Under the pieces are notes generated by a model. The model saw only the letters and a program-made list of their open reading frames with translations. It had not been told where the DNA came from and made no database searches. Both the position numbers and the translations under genes were made by a program. A stretch of 64,000 nt of DNA from JACJVV01 sp047602755 (lineage in GTDB: Archaea; Nanobdellota; Nanobdellia; Woesearchaeales; JACJVV01), in assembly GCA_047602755.1 (NCBI GenBank), contig JBLKOM010000006.1, positions 62,001 through 126,000 on the forward strand. Direction: 5' to 3'. The stretch's first letter is position 1. Each line of letters starts with the position of its first letter. Positions 16,471 through 25,577 of this stretch are shown piece after piece.

Positions 16471-16698
16471 TTTTAGTTTTACAATATTGATGTGTTTTCT
16501 AAGGGATTTGAACCTCCGGTTCATGCACTCACTAACGTTCGGCAGTTTGTTCATAAAAAATCACAAACAATCCGGGCGTCACCGTTTTAGTTTTACAATA
16601 TTGATGTGTTTTCTAAGGGATTTGAACCTCCGGTTCATGCACTCACTAACGTTCGGCAGTTTGTTCATAAAAAATCACAAACAATCCGGGCGTCACCG
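16455..16698 (+). repeat. Two tandem 114-bp units plus a partial third, built on the tRNA-Ser 3' end
   Basis: Units at 16455-16568 and 16569-16682 are essentially identical; a third copy of AATCCGGGCGTCACCGTTT starts at 16683. Each unit begins with the tRNA 3' end, then a trailer, then GGATTTGAACC (16504-16514, reverse complement of T-arm 16449-16459), GAACC-TCC-GGTTC, CACTAACGTTCGGCAG and the GTTTGT...ACAAAC hairpin. The same layout follows tRNA-Arg. The frame across these units encodes only a repeated translation of the element and is not a gene. Nothing else is seen in the 283-base gap 16471-16753 except the next gene's promoter. Confidence 0.85.
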
Positions 16699-16753
16699 TT
16701 TATTTCTAAAAAAATTCAAAAAGTTTATATATTATCAAAATTAATTTTATTAT

Positions 16754-17002
16754 ATGGATTTTGACCTACAAAATTTTATGGATTGGTTTGATGAAAATAA
16801 AGAATGGATGTTAATACCTGTAGGAATTACTATAGGAGTAATATTAATTGGTTTTATAGTTATGCTTATTACGGGTAAAGAAGTTAGTACATTAGTGAAA
16901 ACTATATTCATATTGCTTTTATTTGGATCACCTTTTATTGGATTTTATGTTGGAGAATATGTTGATCCTTATATTGAGCTATTATTAGCTAAGTTGAAAT
17001 GA
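16754..17002 (+). CDS. Small two-segment membrane protein, hypothetical
   Basis: 82 residues. A short amphipathic start (MDFDLQNFMDWFDENKEW) leads into two strong hydrophobic segments, about residues 20-40 and 47-66, with the connecting loop TGKEVSTLVK. Both termini are probably on the same side. No family recognised. It begins about 20 bases after a TATA-like TTTATATAT, so it is likely leaderless, and it lies just upstream of L35Ae. Confidence 0.6.
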   Translation: MDFDLQNFMDWFDENKEWMLIPVGITIGVILIGFIVMLITGKEVSTLVKTIFILLLFGSPFIGFYVGEYVDPYIELLLAKLK

Positions 17003-17040
17003 CCATAACGTTTTTAAATAGTTCTAATTTCCCATAACCT

Positions 17041-17298
17041 ATGAAAGGAGTAATTGTTAATTTTAGGGGAGGAAGACATACTCAATATAGTAATCATATG
17101 ATTATAGTAGTAGATGGTGTAGAAAATAAAGAAAAAGCTACATCTTTAGTTGGTAAAAAAGTATCATGGAAAAGCCCAGCTGGGAAAGAGATTTTAGGTG
17201 AAATAAAATCTGCTCATGGTTCAAAAGGAGCTGTTAGAGCAATATTTGACTCTGGAATGCCAGGACAATCTGTAGGAAAACCTGTTTCTATAAATTAG
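17041..17298 (+). CDS. rpl35ae: Large-subunit ribosomal protein L35Ae
   Basis: 85 residues, matching archaeal L35Ae (about 85-90), a 50S protein absent from bacteria. Family features: GVIVNFRGGRHTQ at the N-terminus, IIVVDGVENKEKA, SLVGKKVSWKSPAGKEI, and the glycine-rich HGSKGAVRAIFDSGMPGQS near the C-terminus. There is no ribosome-binding site; ATG 17041 follows a TTTTTAAATAG box by about 25 bases, so it is probably leaderless. Confidence 0.93.
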   Translation: MKGVIVNFRGGRHTQYSNHMIIVVDGVENKEKATSLVGKKVSWKSPAGKEILGEIKSAHGSKGAVRAIFDSGMPGQSVGKPVSIN

Positions 17299-17364
17299 AT
17301 CTGTTTTGTATTATACTTTATTTTAAATTTAAATAAATAAAATAATAAGAATTATTAAATCAAT

Positions 17365-18294
17365 TTATGCAACATTCTTTAATCCTTTAGCTTCATCAAC
17401 AAGGTGTTCCATAACTCTACATTCTTGATATTGCTTTAAAACATCATCATGGACTTTTTTATGAAGTTTATCAACTATATCTTTATTTATTTTATCAATC
17501 TTATCTTGAGGAAAACCTGAAGCAAGAAGATTTTTCATTTGTTGTTGCTCACGTTCATCTAAAGATTCTAAACGATCTCTTATTTTTAATAGCATTCTTT
17601 CAACAAAAATTGCATCTGCTAAAATATTCTCTAATGCTACAACAAATCTTTTTTCAAAAATATTAACTATTCTTCTAACATCTTTAGAATCAGCATGTTT
17701 TTTAAGTCGGTTTAAGTTTTTTTCCAATGATTTTTCTGCATCTCTTATTCGTGAAGATTGCCTTCGTAAATCTTTAGCACGCAAACGCATTTGGAAATAA
17801 ATTGCAACTAATTCTTGAATCATAAAATCTTTAAGCATCTCTCTACCAATTTTCTCTCTTCTTACTTGTTGAGCCATCTCTTCAACTTTTCTTTGTAAAA
17901 TAGGAATCCATTGATTATATTTTTCAGGTATTTTTTGTAATTCTTTAGCAAGATCAGGAGGTAACTGAACTTTACTTATTACTTTATTAAAAGCATCATG
18001 GAAGTTATCAAGAATTTCTAATGCACGAAATTCTAAAACAGAAACATCTTCATCTACATGCATAATATGGTTTTCAGCATTCTCTTCTTCCTTAAAGAAT
18101 TTATTTATAGCAGCAAGAACAGCATCAATGTTTACATCATCATCAGCATCTTTTAATTGTTTCATAGCATCATTTAATGCTTGAAATTCTTTTTTAATAT
18201 CCCTAATATGATGCTTTGCACCTAATCCATAAATAAAATTAGGTAAAATATGTGTCATCTTTAAACTTAATTCTTGAGTTGTTCTTGTTGGCAT
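17365..18294 (-). CDS. Coiled-coil protein at the end of the unknown membrane operon
   Basis: 309 residues, almost wholly alpha-helical and highly charged, with long heptad stretches around residues 25-75 and 140-270 (for example RAKDLRRQSSRIRDAEKSLE). No signal peptide, no membrane segment and a single Cys near the C-terminus. It reads like a cytoplasmic scaffold. The ribosome-binding site AGGTGATAC precedes the ATG at 18294. It is the last gene of a tight seven-gene operon (26117 down to 17365) and lies 15 bases after the previous stop. No family recognised. Confidence 0.7.
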   Translation of the reverse strand: MPTRTTQELSLKMTHILPNFIYGLGAKHHIRDIKKEFQALNDAMKQLKDADDDVNIDAVLAAINKFFKEEENAENHIMHVDEDVSVLEFRALEILDNFHDAFNKVISKVQLPPDLAKELQKIPEKYNQWIPILQRKVEEMAQQVRREKIGREMLKDFMIQELVAIYFQMRLRAKDLRRQSSRIRDAEKSLEKNLNRLKKHADSKDVRRIVNIFEKRFVVALENILADAIFVERMLLKIRDRLESLDEREQQQMKNLLASGFPQDKIDKINKDIVDKLHKKVHDDVLKQYQECRVMEHLVDEAKGLKNVA

Positions 18295-18309
18295 TTAGTA
18301 TCACCTGTA

Positions 18310-19476
18310 TTATGCAGCTTTTTGCATGGTTAATTGATTTTCAAAATTTTCTATTTCTTGTTGTGTTTGAGATGAATATCTTTGTACTACAGCAAACATA
18401 TTCTTTGCATTAATTAATTTATCTCTAATAGATTGCATGTAATAAATCAATGAATCAAATAATTTAATAATATCAGTTGCACCTGATTTTACTTGTTGTT
18501 GGAATTTTTCTGAATTCTTCATTATTTTATTTATTGCTTTTACTGAGCTTGAAAATTGAGTCAGTAATGATGGTTTATCTTTTGAGTCTATTACGATTAA
18601 TTCAAGATTAAGTATTGTCTGCCTTAGTTTAATATTTCTATCTCGTATTGTATGTAATAATGCATCTAATTTTAATTTTAATTCAGGTGTTTCATTTAAT
18701 CTAAATTGATCAAGACTTGCAGACTCAGACTCTAAATCCTTTTTAAGCTTACTAAGTTTTCTTAATTGATATATTAATGCTTTTTTAATTTGTGAGAATT
18801 TTAATTCTGGTGCTTTTAATAACTCTGGTAGTTCTTTCATTTTTGCTGCTAATGCATATTTTGCACGAGAATCATGAGCTTGTCTTAATGCTTCTTCAAT
18901 CCCAGCTAAGATACTAACTACTTCTTCTATTTGTGATATATCTTGTTGAAGTTGTGAGTCTTGTTTGAATGTTGGATTATCAAGTAATGATTGTTCTGTT
19001 TTAAGAATTGAATCATGCTTAATTGGTTGATGTTCAATAGATTTCTTAGTTAAGGAGATATTAATAGGAATATTCAGCTGCTTACTTCTTGATATCATAG
19101 CCTCACCACGGTGATTAAGATGATAAATATAAACTTCGAGATTTAATTTATCCGCTTTATACTTATCAGGAATATCCATTTCAACATGAAATGTTAAAGC
19201 ATTTTTTCTATCAACATTAACTAAATAACCAGTAATTTGTTGATTCTTATTTGTTGGAACTGCTTGTAATTTAATCTCTTGTTTTTTTTTTGCTATAATT
19301 CCTTTTGTAATATAAGCAAAATATTTAACATAATTTAATGGACTACCATCTGCTAAAGTTCGTAAGTATGCTACAAATTTATCTTGAGTTATTTGCTTGG
19401 GTTGTGAAGATGAATCTACTACAGCTATATTAGGTAACATATTGTCCGTTATTTTTATTTTAAATTTTGCTATCAT
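18310..19476 (-). CDS. Beta-domain plus coiled-coil protein, hypothetical
   Basis: 388 residues. The first about 135 residues alternate strands (KLQAVPTNKNQQITGYLVNV, FHVEMDIPD, KLNLEVYIYHL) and look like a beta-sandwich. The rest is helical with several coiled-coil segments up to residue 385. No cysteines and no membrane segments. It starts four bases after the stop of the 66-residue gene. Both this gene and the next end the operon with helical proteins, suggesting they assemble on the cytoplasmic side of a membrane complex; this is inference. Confidence 0.7.
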   Translation of the reverse strand: MIAKFKIKITDNMLPNIAVVDSSSQPKQITQDKFVAYLRTLADGSPLNYVKYFAYITKGIIAKKKQEIKLQAVPTNKNQQITGYLVNVDRKNALTFHVEMDIPDKYKADKLNLEVYIYHLNHRGEAMISRSKQLNIPINISLTKKSIEHQPIKHDSILKTEQSLLDNPTFKQDSQLQQDISQIEEVVSILAGIEEALRQAHDSRAKYALAAKMKELPELLKAPELKFSQIKKALIYQLRKLSKLKKDLESESASLDQFRLNETPELKLKLDALLHTIRDRNIKLRQTILNLELIVIDSKDKPSLLTQFSSSVKAINKIMKNSEKFQQQVKSGATDIIKLFDSLIYYMQSIRDKLINAKNMFAVVQRYSSQTQQEIENFENQLTMQKAA

Positions 19477-19480
19477 TTTG

Positions 19481-19681
19481 TTATGCTCTTTCTTGCTCTC
19501 CTTCTACTTTAAAATCAGAGTTACTATCTGAGTCTTCAGATGTATTATTTCCATTTAATATATTATTTAATTCAGTTTCATTTTTAATTTTAAATAAATT
19601 ATTAACTCTTTCTATATCCGTAGCACTACTTACATTTCCTAAATATTTAGTTAACATTTGATTAAAATTATCTTCTACCAT
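19481..19681 (-). CDS. Small acidic protein in the unknown operon
   Basis: 66 residues from ATG 19681 (MVEDNFNQMLTKYLG), beginning one base after the stop of the 543-residue gene. An upstream in-frame extension is rejected because it lies inside that gene. The first 45 residues look helical, and the tail is Asp/Ser/Glu-rich and probably disordered. No family recognised. The tight spacing argues that it is translated. Confidence 0.6.
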   Translation of the reverse strand: MVEDNFNQMLTKYLGNVSSATDIERVNNLFKIKNETELNNILNGNNTSEDSDSNSDFKVEGEQERA

Positions 19682-19682
19682 A

Positions 19683-21314
19683 TTAATTATTTCTCCATAA
19701 AATAAAAGGATTGAAATTAAAATCAAGTACACCTTGATTTTTTAATTGAGTTTTAATAGTATCAGTAGGATTATCAGCATGTTGAATAATTAAATTATTA
19801 ATTGCATCTAATTCATTATTATCCATTTCTTTATCTAATACAGCTACAAATACTCTTAAAAAACACATCATAGGATTATCATGTTTATTAACATTAAATA
19901 TAGGGCTAATTATAACTTTTGGATTACTATAAAAATTATGACAAAAATGATCATCATAAACTAATTTTTGAATAGATTTATTTTCATATTTAAAACTAAT
20001 ACTTAAATTTGTTATCTTTAATCTATTATTAAGTTCATGTTTGGTTAATATTTTTGGATTATCAAAACCTAATGTGTTGTAATAAGACACAAAAAATACA
20101 TGATAATGTTTTTTGCCAATTCCTTTTTTAATATGAAAATTAGAATCTTCATTGGAAATATTATTACTTATAACATTCATTATTTTTGGAACTGAACCAA
20201 AAGGATTATCTAAAGAAGAATTATGAACCTTAATAGTTGTACTCTCAATTAAAACAACTTTAGAATTATTATCACCTTCATTTATTTCTTTACTTAATAT
20301 AATATTATTATGTGCTTCTTTAGAAAAATCTGCAATTTGAACAAAAGGAGAAAAGAATTCTAGTTTTGCTTTTTTATAACCACTATCTTTTAATACAAGT
20401 GATTCAATAGATTCAATTTTTGAACCTTCTGGAATATCTTTAAATTCAAAATAACCATCTTTATCAGCAATAGTAAAAGTAGTTACATCTGGAAGAGTTT
20501 TTTGTTGCATATGTTTTTCAGAATTACTTATTTTAAGTTTAATTATATGACCATTTAATCCAATAGATAAAGGAGTTCTACTACCATCATTACCTGCATA
20601 AACATCTTTTGCCCAGTCTAATGCATGTGTATTATCATATTGAATTGGATTTGGACAATCTGTAATAGTTTCTTTAGTAACAAGTCTACCTTTAATTGTA
20701 AATTTTTCTTTACTTTTTCCACCTACATCCCATCTAGTCCATTTCCATCTTAAATCTTCATCGTGGATAACTCCAAGTTTATCAAAGAATTTATCAACAT
20801 CTAATATTTTTTTAAAGGAACCTCTAAATATGTCTTTTAATCTAGGACTTTTTTTTGCTGCCTTATAAATTTCATTAATCTGATGCTGTTTTGCTCTTGC
20901 GGCTCCTAAACCAATTACAGGATATTGTTGAAGTATAGATTCTGGAATTTCTTGAAATTCATCTTCAAATGGATGATTAAGTAAAGTTATACCTTGCATA
21001 CCAAGGAAGTGACCATGAACAAATCCTCCAAATTTAACATTTCCTTCAATTTCACCAGGCTGTTTTGTTTGCTGTTCTCTTGATGTTACTTGATCAACAT
21101 TTCCTATTTCTCTAGGATACTTACCACTATTATTTAGCTTTCTAAAAGCCTCATCAGCATCACTAGCTTCAAATCCCCACCAAGTATAAAAGAAAATCTC
21201 ATTTTTTTGCTTTTCTAATTTCTCAACAGGATCTTGCTCATTAGGATTTTCAACTACTTCATCAATAACATCTTCAATTATTTCATTCAAGTTGTTAAAA
21301 TTGTTGTCTGGCAT
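19683..21314 (-). CDS. Large soluble hypothetical protein with a carboxypeptidase-regulatory-like beta domain
   Basis: 543 residues, no signal peptide or membrane segment, N-terminus acidic (NLNEIIEDVIDEVVENPNEQD). The first 200 residues include aromatic-rich motifs (FFYTWWGFEASDADEAFRKL, FGGFVHGHFLGMQGITLLNHP). Residues about 255-320 (GLNGHIIKLKIS ... ADKDGYFEFKDIPEGSKI) match the 'G-x-Y/F-x-F-x-x-I/L-P-x-G' pattern of carboxypeptidase-regulatory-like/CNA-B beta-sandwiches. The remainder is mixed beta. No enzyme motif is visible. It starts three bases after the amidohydrolase-like gene. Confidence 0.7.
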   Translation of the reverse strand: MPDNNFNNLNEIIEDVIDEVVENPNEQDPVEKLEKQKNEIFFYTWWGFEASDADEAFRKLNNSGKYPREIGNVDQVTSREQQTKQPGEIEGNVKFGGFVHGHFLGMQGITLLNHPFEDEFQEIPESILQQYPVIGLGAARAKQHQINEIYKAAKKSPRLKDIFRGSFKKILDVDKFFDKLGVIHDEDLRWKWTRWDVGGKSKEKFTIKGRLVTKETITDCPNPIQYDNTHALDWAKDVYAGNDGSRTPLSIGLNGHIIKLKISNSEKHMQQKTLPDVTTFTIADKDGYFEFKDIPEGSKIESIESLVLKDSGYKKAKLEFFSPFVQIADFSKEAHNNIILSKEINEGDNNSKVVLIESTTIKVHNSSLDNPFGSVPKIMNVISNNISNEDSNFHIKKGIGKKHYHVFFVSYYNTLGFDNPKILTKHELNNRLKITNLSISFKYENKSIQKLVYDDHFCHNFYSNPKVIISPIFNVNKHDNPMMCFLRVFVAVLDKEMDNNELDAINNLIIQHADNPTDTIKTQLKNQGVLDFNFNPFILWRNN

Positions 21315-21317
21315 TTT

Positions 21318-23951
21318 TTATAAATTCTCAATTCTATTTTTTACTAAGCTATATAATACTTTGAAAAACTCAATGGTATCATCCATGTTATCTTTATTTC
21401 TAAAACTCTTTTTTATCTCTAATTGCATTGAGTCTACACCAGTTTCTTTATTGATAAATTTAGTTACTGTTTCATCAGTATTAGCTCCAAAACGATCATT
21501 CAAAACAACAGAATATTTTCCATTGTTGCTTAATATAGGAATAAGAGTATCTTCAACTAAAGTTTTATCTTTTGTATCATTTTTTGCTGTTCCAATATAT
21601 ATATCATGATCATGATTATTATTACACCCATGTAAATCTATTACCAATATTGACCTATTCATAGTAACATAATTAATTAAACTTTGTTTGTATGATAAAA
21701 TTTGACGATTAGAATCATCAACTTCCCCCAAAATATTTTTATCTTTAGAAGATGAATTAGAAGATTCATAATTAAAATAATTAGCATCTCTAGACTTAGC
21801 ACTAGTATAAATAATTGGGCAATCTAATAATTCATTTAATAATAAAGCAAATGCACCAGTCATCTCATCTGAATTATGTTCTATTATTTCTCCATTTTTT
21901 TTATCAGTTCTCCTTATACTCCTAACATTATGCGGGGCTGATAAAATAACTTTTGATTTTCTTCCTGTAATTAATTTAAAAGATTTTGATGTAATTTCTA
22001 TTTGATTATTATTTTTAGTAGATGAATTAAAATAATCTAGTAATTTATTTTTTAATTCATTATCTGATGGCAATTTATTAGTAATTTTTTTAGATGCCAT
22101 CGTAGTAGTAGTATTTTTAGTGGTTGTATTAGAAGGCTTTTTAGTAGAAGTGATTTTAGATAAAGGAATTTTTCCTGTATTGAAATAAATAACTAAATCA
22201 TATAATGCTTTAAATAAATTAAAAAGTTTTTTTCGAGCTGATTTATTTCTATAAGAATTGCTTAATTGTAACTCTATAGGTATAAAATCAGGATTTTTTA
22301 ATCTATTACTATAATAAATAATATCAATTACTGGATTTTTTGAAATTTCTTTATTAGTAGGTTCAAGTTTAATATTATAATAATTAAAAATATCAATTAT
22401 ATCTTTTTGAATTTTTTTAGATAAATTGTTTGCCCTAAGAAATATTTTATCTTCAGAACTAATTATACCAATTATATTTATTAAATATTTTTTATCTTCA
22501 ATAATTTCTAATAATTTAGCTTTATATGGTAGCATTCCATTATTTATGTTATCTTCAATAGTAAAAGCACTAATATCATCAAAATTAGTTGTTACAGAAT
22601 TACAATCAAATGATTCTGGATCTCTTGATTTTAAATCTGAATATATTATCGGGCAGTCAGCATATGCCTGTAAAAGAATAGCAAATGCACCAGTAAATAA
22701 ATCAGGATTACGTTCTTTTGTTTTTTTACCATCAAAATATAAATAAGATGAATAGTGAGGTGCTGATATAACTACTGAACTTGTACCATCATAATTTTTA
22801 AAAGAAGCATCAGGAAAAGATAGTTTATCAAAATCTTTAGATTTCCAATCATTAATTAGCCTATTAACAATAGCATTCTCATTTTTATCAAAATCATGAG
22901 TCACTTTTTCGGATGATGAAGAAGAAGGTAAATTATTAAATCCTTGTAAAATTAATATACCTAGTTCTTTAAAAGTATCATAATTATTATTAGAAGAATT
23001 TAAAATACTTTTTATTTTATCTTTATATTCATCTTGAACTTTCTCTATTTTCTCATTAAGTGAATCTTTTTGTCTAAAAGTTTCAAACCCAATACGATAA
23101 CTGAAAATATCATGATGTGTTTTTTTATCATCTATTTTAGAAGTATCTTTTGCTAAAAATGGCATAACCCATGAAATACTTTTTGTTTTATAATTAATAT
23201 TTAGACCTAACTGATTTAATTTATTAATACAACTATCTCTTATAACAGTTGCTATTTCTGAAGCTTTTTCTAAATCTTTTTCATTTAATTTGCTTAAATT
23301 TACAGCACATGTTTTTACATGTGTATTTTGTACTGCCTTTCGATAATAGCTTTCATCCTCACCTAAATCTTGATATGCAAGATATTTTCTTATTATTTCA
23401 AGAATCTTTTTATTTGTCTCATTCCCTTCATTACTCGGCCTATTATTTGAACTAGATTCTTCTTCTTTTACTTGTTGTTGTTCCTGGTGGATGTCAGGGG
23501 CTTTATATCCAATATCAGAGATAAATTTATTTAAAATATTGTCAAATAAAGTATGTAAATGATTCTTAAATCTACCACTTCTTACAATTTCCCATAATTC
23601 TTTTTTAGATTCATTTTTTGGTTTCTTATTATTTGGATTATATTGACTTTTGAAAAAATCTTTAATACCTAGATGAATATGTTTTTTAAAATAATTTTCA
23701 GTTTTTTCTAGAATATCATTGATTTCTCTATCATCAAAAATAAAATTATTATTATGATATAAATAATAATGCGCTGTTTGAAATGATGGATTGTTCTTTT
23801 GAGTATTTAGATTTGATTTGAATTGTTCTCTTAACTCAGAGAAAGAATATTCATTATTAGCTTTAAGTTTTCTAATTAAATAAATCATATACCAACGTTT
23901 TATAGTTCTAGTTGCTACATTTCCTGCATCTCTTTTTTTAGTAAAAAACAT
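21318..23951 (-). CDS. Protein with two N-formylglutamate-amidohydrolase-like domains, the first degenerate
   Basis: 877 residues. A basic helical N-terminal region (to about residue 380) precedes two related domains. The C-terminal copy keeps the family motifs SAPHN (671), DLHG (772-775), QLE (843-845) and a MTGAFALLLNELLDCPIIYTSAKSRD-like segment (given here in two parts: MTGAFALLLNELLDCP, IIYTSAKSRD). The first copy (about residues 385-620) has SAPHYSS, TGAFAILLQAYADCPIIYS and IELQLSNSYRN, but its DLHG equivalent is gone. This family is a zinc peptidase-like fold acting on N-formyl or amide bonds. The substrate here is unknown. A Ser/Thr-Lys linker (about 625-650) joins the copies. Confidence 0.7.
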   Translation of the reverse strand: MFFTKKRDAGNVATRTIKRWYMIYLIRKLKANNEYSFSELREQFKSNLNTQKNNPSFQTAHYYLYHNNNFIFDDREINDILEKTENYFKKHIHLGIKDFFKSQYNPNNKKPKNESKKELWEIVRSGRFKNHLHTLFDNILNKFISDIGYKAPDIHQEQQQVKEEESSSNNRPSNEGNETNKKILEIIRKYLAYQDLGEDESYYRKAVQNTHVKTCAVNLSKLNEKDLEKASEIATVIRDSCINKLNQLGLNINYKTKSISWVMPFLAKDTSKIDDKKTHHDIFSYRIGFETFRQKDSLNEKIEKVQDEYKDKIKSILNSSNNNYDTFKELGILILQGFNNLPSSSSSEKVTHDFDKNENAIVNRLINDWKSKDFDKLSFPDASFKNYDGTSSVVISAPHYSSYLYFDGKKTKERNPDLFTGAFAILLQAYADCPIIYSDLKSRDPESFDCNSVTTNFDDISAFTIEDNINNGMLPYKAKLLEIIEDKKYLINIIGIISSEDKIFLRANNLSKKIQKDIIDIFNYYNIKLEPTNKEISKNPVIDIIYYSNRLKNPDFIPIELQLSNSYRNKSARKKLFNLFKALYDLVIYFNTGKIPLSKITSTKKPSNTTTKNTTTTMASKKITNKLPSDNELKNKLLDYFNSSTKNNNQIEITSKSFKLITGRKSKVILSAPHNVRSIRRTDKKNGEIIEHNSDEMTGAFALLLNELLDCPIIYTSAKSRDANYFNYESSNSSSKDKNILGEVDDSNRQILSYKQSLINYVTMNRSILVIDLHGCNNNHDHDIYIGTAKNDTKDKTLVEDTLIPILSNNGKYSVVLNDRFGANTDETVTKFINKETGVDSMQLEIKKSFRNKDNMDDTIEFFKVLYSLVKNRIENL

Positions 23952-23976
23952 ATTTTCTCCTCATTTTTTAAATAGC

Positions 23977-25572
23977 CTAAATACTTCGTTTTCTTGTATG
24001 TGAACTTATTTCTCCTTTTGTTTTTATTTTTTTATTACCATTACCTAAATCTTCGAATTTAACATGATGTATTGAAGGCTCAAAACCCCATGCATCTTCT
24101 GATTTAAAATTAAGTTGAATAGATTTCATTCCTTTATATCCTGAAGGAAGCCTGAATTGCATATGTGCTTCAAACTTTAATTTTTTATTTGTAAATAAAT
24201 CTTTTATGAAACCAACTTTATTTCGACTTTTGTATTTTTCATCTTTGCTTAAATCATAAGTTACATCAATAAATACATTTTTATTTACTGGGAGTATATA
24301 ATAATCATCAGATGGAACTACTCCATTAGTGTCAGTTGGCTGATCTGGGTATTTATAACCAGCAGATGTTACAGAAACCATAGCACCTTGAACATTCTCA
24401 TTATCTTCATTTTTTACATGAACTTTCAATAAAGCAACTTCTGAGTTTTCTTCTAAAACTCTATCAGATGTATCATCAAAATCATCATCATCTGTACCAT
24501 CTTTTTTGCCTTTCTTTTTAGTACTTTTCTTTTTTGTTTTATCATCATAATCATCTAATGATTTATCTCCTTTAGATACAACAATTCCTTTAATTGTTTT
24601 ATTTTTCTTTATTTTAAATGGTGGTTTTTTACCTCTATGGTCATTATGTCCATTATATGAATTCCAATAAGGGTCATTATTAGCAATTACAACATCAACA
24701 ACAACTTCTTTATCTTCAACATCTTTTATTACTATTGCAAAATTACCCACTCCATTTGAACGAGCTCTTGCTAGAGTATTACCAGAAGAATCTAATGCTT
24801 CAACAATAGTTGAGACTGGTTCATTATCATCATTAAGTACTTTACCAATTAATGTAACTTTTCCTTTAGCACCTTTACCATCTGATCCACCGCCTGAGCC
24901 TCCACCTGAACCACTACCTGAACCATCACCTGAATCACTACCTGAACCATCACCTGAATCCCCACCTTTTTTTCTAAACATCCACATTGCTAACCAAACA
25001 AAAGTTATAAGCCAGCCCAATGCAAAAAGTGGGGAACCTCTTCTACCCATTAACCATCCATAAAAAATCATAGTTAAAGCAGCTCCTATTAATGCTTTTT
25101 TCCATCTATCATCTTCAGGATCAGCATCTTTTAAGCCGAAGTAGGTCATTGCAAATATTAATAATGATAATAATATCCCACCAAGTATTGCATATGGTCC
25201 AAGTATACTATCAAGTGCTTCACTAACACTCACTGCTCCACCATTTAAGAATATTAAACCAAAAATACCTAATGATGATAGGATTGCTAAACATAAAGAA
25301 ACAATTTTTCCATATTTATTTGTTGGGGAGCCACTAAAAACTGGAATTTTACCCATTAATGGAACAAAAATATTATAGAACATTATTGTGAATATAATGA
25401 CTGTTATTCCAAAAACAGCATAATCATTAGTTAATAATTGTTCTAAAAATACTCCACCAGTATTAAAAACATTCAAGAATTCTTGCATACCTGGATTTGC
25501 TAAGACTGGCTTTGAAAATAGTGTTAAAATTAGTGTGTAAAATACATTTTTCATCCATCTAGCAGTTCTCAT
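23977..25572 (-). CDS. Polytopic membrane protein with Gly/Ser linker and carboxypeptidase-regulatory-like domains
   Basis: 531 residues. A signal-like start (VFYTLILTLFSKPVLA) is followed by about five hydrophobic segments up to residue 200 that resemble the entire neighbouring 179-residue protein (shared NKYGK/NRYGK, ...GIFG/GIFR, GPYAILGG/TPFGVYAG, YFGL/YFGM). Then a repetitive Gly/Ser/Asp linker (GDGSGSDSGDGSGSG), a beta domain with VTLIGKVLNDDNEPVST, a Lys-rich stretch (KKKSTKKKGKKDGTDDDD) and a second beta domain with GAMVSVTSAGYKYPDQPTDT. It looks like a membrane anchor displaying beta domains. The internal Met at 25554 is an alternative start. Confidence 0.72.
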   Translation of the reverse strand: MRTARWMKNVFYTLILTLFSKPVLANPGMQEFLNVFNTGGVFLEQLLTNDYAVFGITVIIFTIMFYNIFVPLMGKIPVFSGSPTNKYGKIVSLCLAILSSLGIFGLIFLNGGAVSVSEALDSILGPYAILGGILLSLLIFAMTYFGLKDADPEDDRWKKALIGAALTMIFYGWLMGRRGSPLFALGWLITFVWLAMWMFRKKGGDSGDGSGSDSGDGSGSGSGGGSGGGSDGKGAKGKVTLIGKVLNDDNEPVSTIVEALDSSGNTLARARSNGVGNFAIVIKDVEDKEVVVDVVIANNDPYWNSYNGHNDHRGKKPPFKIKKNKTIKGIVVSKGDKSLDDYDDKTKKKSTKKKGKKDGTDDDDFDDTSDRVLEENSEVALLKVHVKNEDNENVQGAMVSVTSAGYKYPDQPTDTNGVVPSDDYYILPVNKNVFIDVTYDLSKDEKYKSRNKVGFIKDLFTNKKLKFEAHMQFRLPSGYKGMKSIQLNFKSEDAWGFEPSIHHVKFEDLGNGNKKIKTKGEISSHTRKRSI

Positions 25573-25577
25573 CTTAC

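Noticed and set aside
16487..16744. 85-codon plus-strand frame after tRNA-Ser
   Set aside because: It is a translation of the 114-bp repeat units (38-residue period), overlapping the duplicated tRNA 3' ends; not a gene.
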